Below, piece after piece: positions 55,801 through 64,000 of a stretch of 64,000 nt of DNA (the first letter of the stretch is position 1; each line of letters starts with the position of its first letter). Location of the stretch: positions 35,423,285 to 35,487,284 of the forward strand of contig OX101808.2 in assembly GCA_944452925.2 (NCBI GenBank), given 5' to 3'. The DNA comes from Chrysolina oricalcia (taxonomy: Eukaryota > Arthropoda > Insecta > Coleoptera > Chrysomelidae). The translations under genes and the position numbers were made by a program. The notes under the pieces are model-generated. The model was not told the DNA's origin. It did not search any database and was given only the letters and a program-made list of their open reading frames with translations.

Positions 55801-57229
55801 AACTTTTGCAGAAAATGCACTGATTAGGCTCTGATTTCCGTTCCTGATTCTTGTTCGAGATCATGACGGTTTCTCTCCTTGATGAATTCTCCCCAAAACT
55901 ACTTCTCTGGAATGGATTACTGAATGCGGCCATCGAACTGAGTTCGTCCTCAAACCAATCCGCAAAATCTTCCAACGACGTTTGGAGACCTTGTTCATCG
56001 CGAAGGTGCTTGAACTTTCCCCATGAGAATTTTTGGATTGTGGGAAGTTTTTCCAATAAACTGCCTAGCAGTTCTGGGTTGAAGAGATAAAGAGAAGAAT
56101 TTACATTTTTCATGGTGGTTACCATATTGTTAACTGCATTTGAGAACTGAATCCACGAATCTAGTTTGTCTTCTCTGACGTTGCTCACCTTCCTAACTTT
56201 ATCAACGAGGGATAAGACGATCCACTCTGTTCTCCCAAAATTCATCTGTAGCATTTTAATGATTTTAGGAACATTACTAGGGAAGGTGAGAAGGGCTTTG
56301 ACAGAATCTCTTGCTCTTCCTTTGAGTGCTTTGTCCAATCGTAACAGATTGTCTTCTTCTGATAACTCGAGTTGTTCTGAGGATCTTCGGTACTCATTTA
56401 TAAAAATAGGCCACTCTGAGAGGTCTCCGGAAAAAGGCGGGAGGTCTCTCATTTTATTTCGCAGGAGAATTTTGTTGGTGGTGTTTGTATTTTCGATACA
56501 CCTTTTAGCTATATCCATGAGCACACTGTCTCCTCCACCCCCAACACACTTTGGATGATCAAAATCAGATGGATACATCACACAACTAACTGATTTTTCG
56601 TGTGAATCTGTTTGGCTCGCATCCATTTCATTCTTATAATGCCTTGATTCATCTATCCATTTATTCATGAAGAATGGACTCTGGTAAAGATGTTCAGAAC
56701 TTACTGCAGGAGGCATCTGATTGGCTTCAATAATACTAGTTGCTTCGCTTCTTTCCGCCAATTTCCTTTCAATTTCGGCTTCCTTCATAAGATATTGGCG
56801 TTCTCTTTCCAAAGCTTTCAATCTTTCTTTGGATTCTCTCTCATCAAGCTCTTTTTGTTTCTTCATGAGAGTCAACTCAAGGTTCAAACGAGAAATGCTT
56901 GAGTTCTTAGACTTCGTAGATACTCCAGTTTTAGATTTTATACAGGAAACATCTACAACTGCAGGAACAACTACAGACTTCATACTTTCATGGGAAATGC
57001 TCGCAGGAACCACTTTCCTAGCCATATTTTCACCAGATATGACTTTTTCTGCAGGCCTTGTATAATCACTTACATCTGAATGGGAGCCATTCGTAACTAT
57101 ACTTGAACTAAGAGCTGCCGTGTCGAAATCTGATGCATATTTCAGTGGGGGAACACCTTTGTTACATCTCTCACTTCTTCGTACTTTCTGAAGTTCTGCC
57201 GGTTTCACTGCTTCAATATTTTGTTCCAT
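52898..57229 (-). CDS. Gag-protease-RT-RNase H polyprotein of BEL copy B
   Basis: 1443 codons from ATG 57229, the first start after the primer-binding site. Residues about 110-165 are charged and coiled-coil-like (LMKKQKELDERESKER). Zinc knuckles follow (CIFCKSFDHAISKC near residue 468; a second Cys/His cluster near 505-540). The protease centre is FDEGST near 600. RT has VFDAAAKSQGFSLNDFL and the catalytic YVDDYLDS near 1020, and RNase H has HVFCDAG, FWTDSMVVL and HWVPSEMNVADQATK. The frame ends at TAA 52898-52900, where copy A has GAA; a single G-to-T change on the coding strand therefore removes the integrase from the polyprotein. No env-like frame follows. Confidence 0.95.
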   Translation of the reverse strand: MEQNIEAVKPAELQKVRRSERCNKGVPPLKYASDFDTAALSSSIVTNGSHSDVSDYTRPAEKVISGENMARKVVPASISHESMKSVVVPAVVDVSCIKSKTGVSTKSKNSSISRLNLELTLMKKQKELDERESKERLKALERERQYLMKEAEIERKLAERSEATSIIEANQMPPAVSSEHLYQSPFFMNKWIDESRHYKNEMDASQTDSHEKSVSCVMYPSDFDHPKCVGGGGDSVLMDIAKRCIENTNTTNKILLRNKMRDLPPFSGDLSEWPIFINEYRRSSEQLELSEEDNLLRLDKALKGRARDSVKALLTFPSNVPKIIKMLQMNFGRTEWIVLSLVDKVRKVSNVREDKLDSWIQFSNAVNNMVTTMKNVNSSLYLFNPELLGSLLEKLPTIQKFSWGKFKHLRDEQGLQTSLEDFADWFEDELSSMAAFSNPFQRSSFGENSSRRETVMISNKNQERKSEPNQCIFCKSFDHAISKCTKFIDLPVLKRRENVLSLKLCFLCLKIGHISNRCFLKTRCGKDGCKGRHHSLLHVPRDEQNQEGAERIKSIKDDTAATDICANLTSKSSSRDAKVVLLRIAPVILRGPAGEVKTYALFDEGSTCSMIEEDLSKKLQLPGPLVPLCFQWTNEITHYEDKSQMVSLDVSADKSAPVFYKLKQVRTVRNLRLPEQRINVSDLSQRFPHLDHQILKSIEFTKPELLIGQDNCDLIIPRHIIQPKFSQPIMSQSKLGWTIHGPIAVTNSEIFLTHASLCCRHVGDEELHQLVKDSFRLGAFGVKMQDHVITSMQDKRAVEIMEKTLKKVGHHYEVGHLWKSEDCSLPHSKNNALKRLYCMERKMDHDPKFAAQYTTKINEYIQKGYAKKLLPSEIPNNKKTWYLPHFAVWNINKPGKIRMVFDAAAKSQGFSLNDFLYQGPDYVPSLISVLCRFRQYKYAFGGDIREMFHQVHIIEEDRCAQLFLWRGMERNTNHDVYCMKAMIFGAISSPSVAQFVKNRNAASFEHQFPGVVRAMEKQHYVDDYLDSCDTEIEAIHRIRTVTHVHRQAGFEMVKWMSNSDTVTQSIPENLRADSQADVEIDSQMLERVLGLSWSPEKDYFVFTLNLKKIPSEITSGLKVPTKREVLRMVMSIFDPLGFLAPLMINARILMQNIWRNNIHWDQEITETIFEVWLKWLKQLKEVTPILIHRYYFPSLSQVKKVDLHVFCDAGDKAYSSVAFLRIVENNDIYTAFVMAKYKVAPMNQQTIPKLELQGAVLANRIAKTVRSEIEYEIGQIHFWTDSMVVLQQIRSESRRFPIFVACRLGEIHEDTDISQWHWVPSEMNVADQATKEMKNIDLSLDGKWFSGPDFLSLPEADWPVEPNCSSDPDQSLMIRLADAEPLQMQFPDISRFSKFSRLIRSTAWILYYKRMIKIPKQSRPQEISLGFEEVEEAKKMWIRMSQR

Positions 57230-57244
57230 AGCGGTTCAAAATTA

Positions 57245-57258
57245 CCTCAGAAGGACCA
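57245..57258 (-). promoter_or_regulatory. Primer-binding site of BEL copy B
   Basis: One base downstream of the 5' LTR on the minus strand: TGGTCCTTCTGAGG, as in copy A. TGG matches the universal CCA tRNA end; the tRNA species is not identified. Confidence 0.7.
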
Positions 57259-57259
57259 A

Positions 57260-57486
57260 TGTAATAGTTATTTGCCAATTAAATGGTAAATTCAAACTGT
57301 ATAACTTTATTCAAAGTAATTGACAAATATGTTTTTCAACTTGACTTGTTATACGTCGTAATTTTCAACTGTTTTTTGTAACATAGGATAAAAAATAATA
57401 TAATGAGGGTTGAAACAAAATAAAGGAATTCAAAGAAAATAAACTGTCTTCCAACTGTCTTGGCATTCTTCAAACCGTCCTCAACA
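57260..57486 (-). repeat. 5' LTR of BEL copy B
   Basis: Identical to the 3' LTR at 51347-51573. It would contain the promoter and polyadenylation signals; no specific TATA or initiator is assigned. Confidence 0.97.
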
Positions 57487-57491
57487 CAGTA

Positions 57492-57565
57492 TATTAACTG
57501 TTCTTGTATTAATGTTGTTATTATTGACTGATTGTAAATAAACTTGTATTATTTTTAAAAAAAAT
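57492..57565 (+). other. Distal end of LINE 3' UTR split by BEL copy B
   Basis: Continuation of the LINE tail from 51346: TATTAACTGTTCTTG, a GTAAATAAACTTG segment and a terminal A-rich run (57557-57575). Confidence 0.65.
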
Positions 57566-57574
57566 AAAAAATTG

Positions 57575-57925
57575 GCTTAGCGTAGACCTAGTCTGCTGGT
57601 TTAGTTAGGCTTAATATGTTGGCTTGGCTGGACCAGGTATGGTTTGGCTCAACCATACTGGACTTGGCATAGCTCGCATTTACTGAACATGGCATTGCTC
57701 AGCTGTACTGCCGGGACTTGGAATGGCTCGGTCCGATTGGACTCCATTTTGGCTCAGTTTTACTAGACAACACGGAGCTGGGCATGGTAGGACTTGGCTT
57801 TGCTTGGTCCGGTGGACGCCATTTTCGCTCAGTCTGATTTCTTAGACGGTCAGATAAAGCATGGCTTGGTTTGGTAGGACTTGACTGCCTTATTGAATAT
57901 GAAATGGCTCAACACGACCTGGTTA
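57575..57925. repeat. Degenerate minisatellite rich in TTGGCTTGG and GGCTC
   Basis: Loosely repeated segments include two clear units of about 95 bases (TGGACTCCATTTTGGCTCAG near 57739 and TGGACGCCATTTTCGCTCAG near 57822, each followed by TTAGAC or TAGAC). ACTTGGCTT/ATGGCTC motifs lie between them. Strand-biased in G and T. No coding potential. Confidence 0.7.
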
Positions 57926-57929
57926 TGGA

Positions 57930-58740
57930 AACTGTGATCTAAGTAAAGTATTTGACTGGTTCAGAAACCGCCTTTTAACAGTTAATTTCGAGAAGCTCAC
58001 TTTCTCCTATTCATCATATACGAAATACTTCCCAAATTATAACTCACTAAGCGTTAACGTTAATAATCAAGACATTTCCATCTCACAAGTAGAAAATACT
58101 AAATACTTAGGTGTATTCGTAGATAACAATTTGAAGTGGGATGTACATGTTAACCACCTTATTAAAAAACTTTGCTCTATTTTATATAGATTCAAATATT
58201 TATTCAATATCCTCACATCGGACCACTTAAGTCATTAAGCACTTGTGGAAAGCTACCTGCATGATGCCAAAACAACCTAGGGAGCCGCCGTCAACAAATA
58301 TATTTCAAATATACAAACAATCCAAAAATGATTCTTGAAAATTATTCACTGCAAACCACAAACTTACCCAACGGAAAAATTATATTAGGAAACCCAAATA
58401 CTCGATATACGGCAAATATTTTTTCTCACCACAGTGACTAAACAACACAAATATAAAAAAAATCTCATTCAAATCACCCATGAATATAATACCAGATATA
58501 GAATAAATTCTTCGTGCGTTCCAAAACCTGAAAAAATACCTTACAATGGAGCTATTACTGCCTACTTGGGACCTAAGTTGTATAATATTATTTCCCCGGA
58601 ACTAAGACAAGTAAACTCACTGAAAATGTTCGAAAGAAAAAAACAAAAAAAAATTGATACCTACCATGCCTTCTTGATGATCAGTCAGTATGTATGTATT
58701 ATGTGTAAAAATAATGTTAATTAAATAAATTAGGAATATC
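57930..58740 (+). pseudogene. CR1-like LINE 3' fragment
   Basis: Plus-strand blocks: VFDWFRNRLLTVNFEKLTF-like residues (57945-58010), VENTKYLGVFVDNNLKWDVH (58088-58150), LCSILYRFKYLFNIL, a stop-rich stretch, QTYPTEKLY, then the frame 58434-58724 with ITHEYNTRYRINSSC and YLGPKLYNIISPELRQ. It has the same order of motifs as the copy at 9180-10245 and is probably the same family. RT catalytic residues lie upstream of the preserved part. Non-functional. Confidence 0.85.
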
Positions 58741-58850
58741 ATGAAGATCCACATTCAAGGATCTCCTTTTGTGGTTAACCATATTTATTCCCTGTTATGT
58801 CAATAAGTATATTTATTGTTGAATATTTCTTTTCGGTGAATGATAGTTAT
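58741..58850. other. Short spacer, nothing recognised
   Basis: AT-rich, probably LINE 3' UTR. Confidence 0.4.
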
Positions 58851-58972
58851 TTATGTATCAAGGGCGTAAAGTAGGCGTTTATGGCCTGCGGCGTGGATGA
58901 TGGCCCGATGGCGTTAGCCGAGGGCCATCACACGCCGAAGGCCTTAAACGCATTTTACGAAAGAGATACATA
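58851..58972. repeat. GC-rich palindrome
   Basis: Arms run from TATGTATC inwards through GCGTTTATGGCC, GCGGCGTGGATGATGGCCC, and back through GGGCCATCACACGCCG, GGCCTTAAACGC to GATACATA. The centre is GATGGCGTTAGCCGA. It forms a stem of some 50 base pairs with few mismatches. The frame 58881-59087 is this palindrome read through. Confidence 0.85.
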
Positions 58973-59281
58973 CAAAATTTTATGCACTAGCGGTTTTATA
59001 GCGCGAATCACAAATACTGACTTGAATTGCAATGGTCTACACGTTTCATACGTTATGCATACAATAATTAAGGGTAACATAATATGAGGAATGTGAAACT
59101 ATAGTAGCTGAGTGCTATATTGGAGAATCTATTTCAAATAAATAGATCATCACCGAAAAAATTGCCAACGATTTTGAACAAATGTTAGAAAGAGTATTGC
59201 TCTATTGAACTGAAATGATTCTAATTCGTGTTAGGAATTGCATGAAATGATGTGTGAGTATAGACAATTTGAGAATTTTGT

Positions 59282-59373
59282 CTACTTTACGGTCCACCGG
59301 GCCATAATGCGCCCACGGGCGGTAAAGTGCCACTTTACGCCCTGCGAACCGGGCGGTAAAGTGTACTTTACCG
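59282..59373. repeat. Nested GC-rich palindromes
   Basis: GGGCGGTAAAGTG-C-CACTTTACGCCC is a near-perfect inverted repeat centred at about 59331. Outer ACTTTACGGTCCACCGGG pairs loosely with CCGGGCGGTAAAGTGTAC, and CGGTAAAGTGTACTTTACCG is itself a perfect 20-base palindrome. It is 0.3 kb from the previous palindrome and has similar composition. Confidence 0.8.
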
Positions 59374-59559
59374 TGCATACATTATTATTATATATTATAT
59401 TAATATTATTATCTCCGTTTACCCAGGGGTTATCATGGAGTGGTATAAGGTTGACGACTCTTCCGCGTTTCTTGCAGGAGTTACAGTACTTTTCTTTTCG
59501 AAGTATACTGATTATATCACTTCGCTACCATTCCATTTCTAGTATTTGTCACATTTTCC

Positions 59560-59815
59560 ACATGTCGGTCATGGCCTTTATTCCCTATTTTGCTGCAGTA
59601 CGGCACTCACATATTACCCCTGTGACTCCCAGACAAGCTAGTCGCTGCACTGTCTGCAGCTTGACTTTTGCCGAAGGTTGTTGTATCTTTGGCCACCATA
59701 TCAGTGAAGCATAAGTGACCATGTGTTTGATGATCGTTTGGTAGATTATTTTTGGTTACAGATCACATGTCATACCAAAGACTCTGCGGCTCTGTAGCTT
59801 ACCGCTATGGCTGTG
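59560..59815 (-). pseudogene. LINE C-terminal fragment (R1/Jockey-type)
   Basis: Minus-strand reading gives PKIIYQTIIKHMVTYASLIW, then WPKIQQ and LQTVQRLACLGVTG with a CRTAA block. This is the region between RT and the C-terminus in R1/Jockey-type LINEs (usual W-W/P-A, QRLACL-ITGA, PTAALE). It breaks soon after at stops. The plus frame 59238-59714 over the same DNA is a shadow. Confidence 0.85.
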
Positions 59816-60880
59816 ATCCATCAAGTGTACCTATAATCTGACCGTATTATGTATTATTGATGTTTGACTTATTGATGGTTGACTATATTTATATGAATCA
59901 ACTTCAGTCTCATAAATAAGGTTGTGAATGTCCAAAACTTTTTCATGTGAACACTAGTATCATTGGTAGACTTCAATTCAAATTTGCAGACAACGAAAAT
60001 AGGGAAATAACAATGCACGGACACCATTTTTTGAAGGAAAATTGCGAAAAAATCTCGATCACGCAACTCTGGAAGATTTATCCGCCGATTTGCACCAAAC
60101 AACCAACCATTCTGCCAACGAAACACAACGGCATTTCAATACACACCTATAATTTTTAGTTTTTGGCCCTATACATTTACCGGTGTTATCGAGCGAGCAT
60201 TTTATTTTAATATTTATTTAATTACATATTATTTTCGAATATTACTTCCCCCGTAATTTCTAATATTACGGCAGGTGCCGGATAACTTTATAAATTTGCG
60301 AAATGTATTATTATCTCTGTGGTTTCAACCTACAATAATCGAATAATCAAGTTTGGGCTTTAATGTCGCCGAAATTTGATGCACGGGACACACAAAATAG
60401 ATATGGAACCCGCAATTAGGTGAATCTATCTTCGAGGTATCTTTGAAAGGGACAAAATGCATTTGTAAACTGTTTTTTGGCAATTACTCTAACACATTTT
60501 GAGACAGATGCCGTTTAAAAATAAAGCCACTATCTCGGAGACTTCCAAAGCTCACTTCTATATTTTGTTTTTCAGCAGAAATTCAGCTTGAAATCGTTTT
60601 TCAGAATGGACCCAAATTTTTTTTCTTTTGACTCTGGATTTTGGATAATCAGTGAAACAAAATTATTATTATTATGATAGTCCAGAGAAATTTGAGCCAA
60701 AAGTGATTAAAGTTGGCACGTGACTTCCTGACATTATGTAAAAGGTGCTTAACAAAAAATACCGAGTGGAAGTAAAAGAAATTGATTTCAAACTAAAAAA
60801 ATATATTTTTTGTTTTCATCAGAAAGTAAGAAGGCTGTCGGAAAACGGCTTTGATGGAATAAGAGACAATACAAATTATC
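59816..60880. other. Unassigned DNA
   Basis: Frames on both strands at 59869-60159 overlap and show no domain. Around 60160-60420 is non-repetitive, with ATTACCGGTG-like and CCGGATAAC segments. No transposon motif. Confidence 0.35.
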
Positions 60881-61245
60881 TACGAATAGTCCAAGGATAC
60901 AAATTGTGAAAGGCTTTCGCGGCCATCGTTAAATGAATAATGGTTTTTCGGGTTTTTAGGCCGATGTTTATTTAGAGAAAATCTCGACGTTTCGCCAACA
61001 CGAGTGGTTGGCATTTTCAAGAGAAATGTTTACAGCTTCGATCACTGAACACTACTTGTTTGGTATGCGTTGTCTCAGCCAGTATTTATGGGTCGACGTA
61101 CTCGTACCTGCATGCGTCCGGTGCCATGGTCCCTGCGTCGGGTACCCCCTCGGATTCATTAATTACCCGGTATGGTGTTATTACCTTTTTCTTGAGAACA
61201 GGTAGCCACGCTTTGTTCAATTGTAACAGAAAATCGCTCATTTCA
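60880..61245 (-). pseudogene. Second Penelope-like element, 3' end
   Basis: The minus strand gives LLQLNKAWLPVLKKKV near 61190-61235, matching LQLNKVWLPVLKN at 27409-27450. It is followed by the same type of 3' region: the hairpin GCCAACCACTCGTGTTGGC plus GAAACGTCGAG (60983-61023) and the shared GAAAGCCTTTCACAATTTG end near 60902-60920. Only the terminal part of the element is present. Confidence 0.8.
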
Positions 61246-62243
61246 CTGACTTTATGAACATCTTGTTCATATTTTGAATGAAATCAAAAATAGTCACATT
61301 CTTGCTTAAGTTTCGAACTAATTTGTTTTATTCAAAAAGTAGTTCTTTCCGAGTTAAAATTTTAAATTCGTTACACATAATAACTATGTTATGTTATTGT
61401 AGAATATTTACACGAGACAAACTACTTTTGATCCATGAGGATCCGTGAGAGTTCGAAACGTAGGCAAGAATAAAACTCTTGTGTCTTCGACATTTTGATC
61501 CTAATCTCAACTAACCTTTGGAAGGAAAAATTGTTATTGGATCACCAAACCCATCTGATGTGCCAATAATGTTGGGAAAGCATTGGGACAGTTTTGAACA
61601 CGACATAGGAAAAAATTGAAGTCAAAATATTTCAACCCTACGTTATCACGATACATCAAATAATAACGGTACACATAATATAGATGAATAGTAAATATGT
61701 ACGAGAATTTATTGTACGTTTTGTAAAAATATGAATGATATATAAGATTTTCCACAGTAACCCACTTGAAAAATCCCTACAGGAAAAACATCCACTTGAT
61801 AAATTCAAAAGGAATTATTTTACATCTTTGGGAGAGAGAAAGTTGTGGTATAAGCACTTGACAAAACTTTTGCTCTTCTCCAGAATGATTTAATACCCTG
61901 ACACATTTCCACCCCAAATTTTGTAAATAGTGGGCTCTGATAATTTCAAAGGAACCACAACATCCAATACAGCTTCAAACCACCCAACGAATTTTTGAGG
62001 TCGTCAGCTCAAAAATAAATTTCAACTCACTTTTAGTCGGTCAAACGCATCTGGATCTATCATTGTCTTAATTTTCTAATTTTCACAGCAAGATCAAACA
62101 ACATGACAAGATTGACAAGTTGGCAGGGAATTTGAGACACTGTTCGCTCGGTGCTCATGATCTGAACTGGAAGCATACTGCTCCGAAATAGTGGTCCATT
62201 GTTGGCTCTGATATCATCGTGAGATGGTCATGTTAATTATTTG
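61246..62243. other. Unassigned DNA
   Basis: No clear coding or repeat structure. A GTTCGAAACGTAGG segment near 61450 resembles the GAAAC part of hammerhead-like retroelement ends. The minus frame 61534-61755 has AT-rich composition and no domain. Confidence 0.35.

Positions 62244-64000
<1,757 letters not shown>

Larger units (their letters stand above)
51347..57486 (-). mobile_element. BEL/Pao LTR retrotransposon, copy B (young, nearly intact)
   Basis: A 6140-base element with 227-base LTRs that I find identical base for base, TG...CA termini, and a perfect 5-base target duplication CAGTA (51342-51346 and 57487-57491). Primer-binding site and polypurine tract are present. One long gag-pol frame covers about 1875 codons, interrupted by a single stop. 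Identical LTRs mean very recent insertion. It lies in the 3' UTR of a LINE, in the same orientation as the related copy A. Confidence 0.98.

Noticed and set aside
51347..57486. Endogenous retrovirus with an envelope gene
   Set aside because: After integrase the frame ends 29 bases before the 3' LTR; there is no room for env. Domain order and RT motifs are those of BEL/Pao retrotransposons.
59238..59714. 158-codon plus-strand frame as a gene
   Set aside because: It runs through two GC palindromes and is antisense to a clear LINE fragment.

Overview
This is a gene-poor, visibly AT-rich stretch of an animal nuclear genome, almost certainly an insect. The evidence is the transposon mix: BEL/Pao and Ty3/gypsy LTR elements, many 5'-truncated CR1/Jockey-type LINEs with ATT-type tails, a Penelope-like element with a GIY-YIG domain, Tc1/IS630-type and hAT DNA transposons, TTAA-flanked and TA-flanked foldback elements, and a tRNA-derived SINE. 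A beetle or related insect would fit, but I cannot name the species. I found no complete host gene. Everything recognisable as protein coding belongs to mobile elements, and nearly all of it is broken.

Layout. 1-1.1 kb: a GC-richer, non-repetitive island (a candidate conserved regulatory element). 1.1-3.2 kb: a foldback element interrupted by a non-autonomous hAT with an 8-bp target duplication. 3.3-7.9 kb: a large imperfect inverted-repeat complex with a transposase remnant and a TA-flanked palindromic element in one arm. 8-16 kb: palindromic elements sharing GTAATACCAC-like ends, LINE debris, a Tc1-like transposase cut next to its third catalytic residue, and a triplicated repeat. 16-18.9 kb: a diverged tandem duplication and unassigned DNA. 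18.9-27.1 kb: LINE fragments on both strands (endonuclease and RT), one split by an 830-bp foldback insertion with a 13-bp target duplication, plus a second GC-rich island.

27.1-34.2 kb: the 3' part of a Penelope-like element (minus strand) split inside its C-terminal GIY-YIG region by BEL/Pao copy A (27527-33793; LTRs differ at about 10 of 225 sites). 34.2-35.6 kb: a LINE split by a TTAA-flanked piggyBac-type element. 36.6-37.4 kb: an IS630/Tc1-like transposase remnant. 38.6-42.9 kb: LINEs, one carrying a SINE. 42.9-46.1 kb: a 3'-truncated Ty3/gypsy gag-pol. 47.6-50.6 kb: a third, deeply decayed BEL element.

51347-57486: BEL/Pao copy B, the youngest and most complete element. It has identical 227-bp LTRs, a perfect CAGTA target duplication, a primer-binding site and polypurine tract, and a gag-pol frame broken by one nonsense codon between RNase H and integrase. 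It sits in the 3' tail of a LINE. 57.5-61.3 kb: a degenerate minisatellite, LINE fragments, GC-rich palindromes and a second Penelope 3' end. From 62.24 kb to the window edge lies a compound tetranucleotide microsatellite, AAAT-type and then an uninterrupted AATG run of about 356 units.

I see no operon, CRISPR array, defence locus or other new biological system. The interest lies in nesting and chronology (BEL A into Penelope, BEL B into a LINE, hAT into a foldback element, SINE into a LINE, palindrome into Tc1), in recurrent palindromic elements, in hammerhead-like core motifs, and in a near-intact young BEL.
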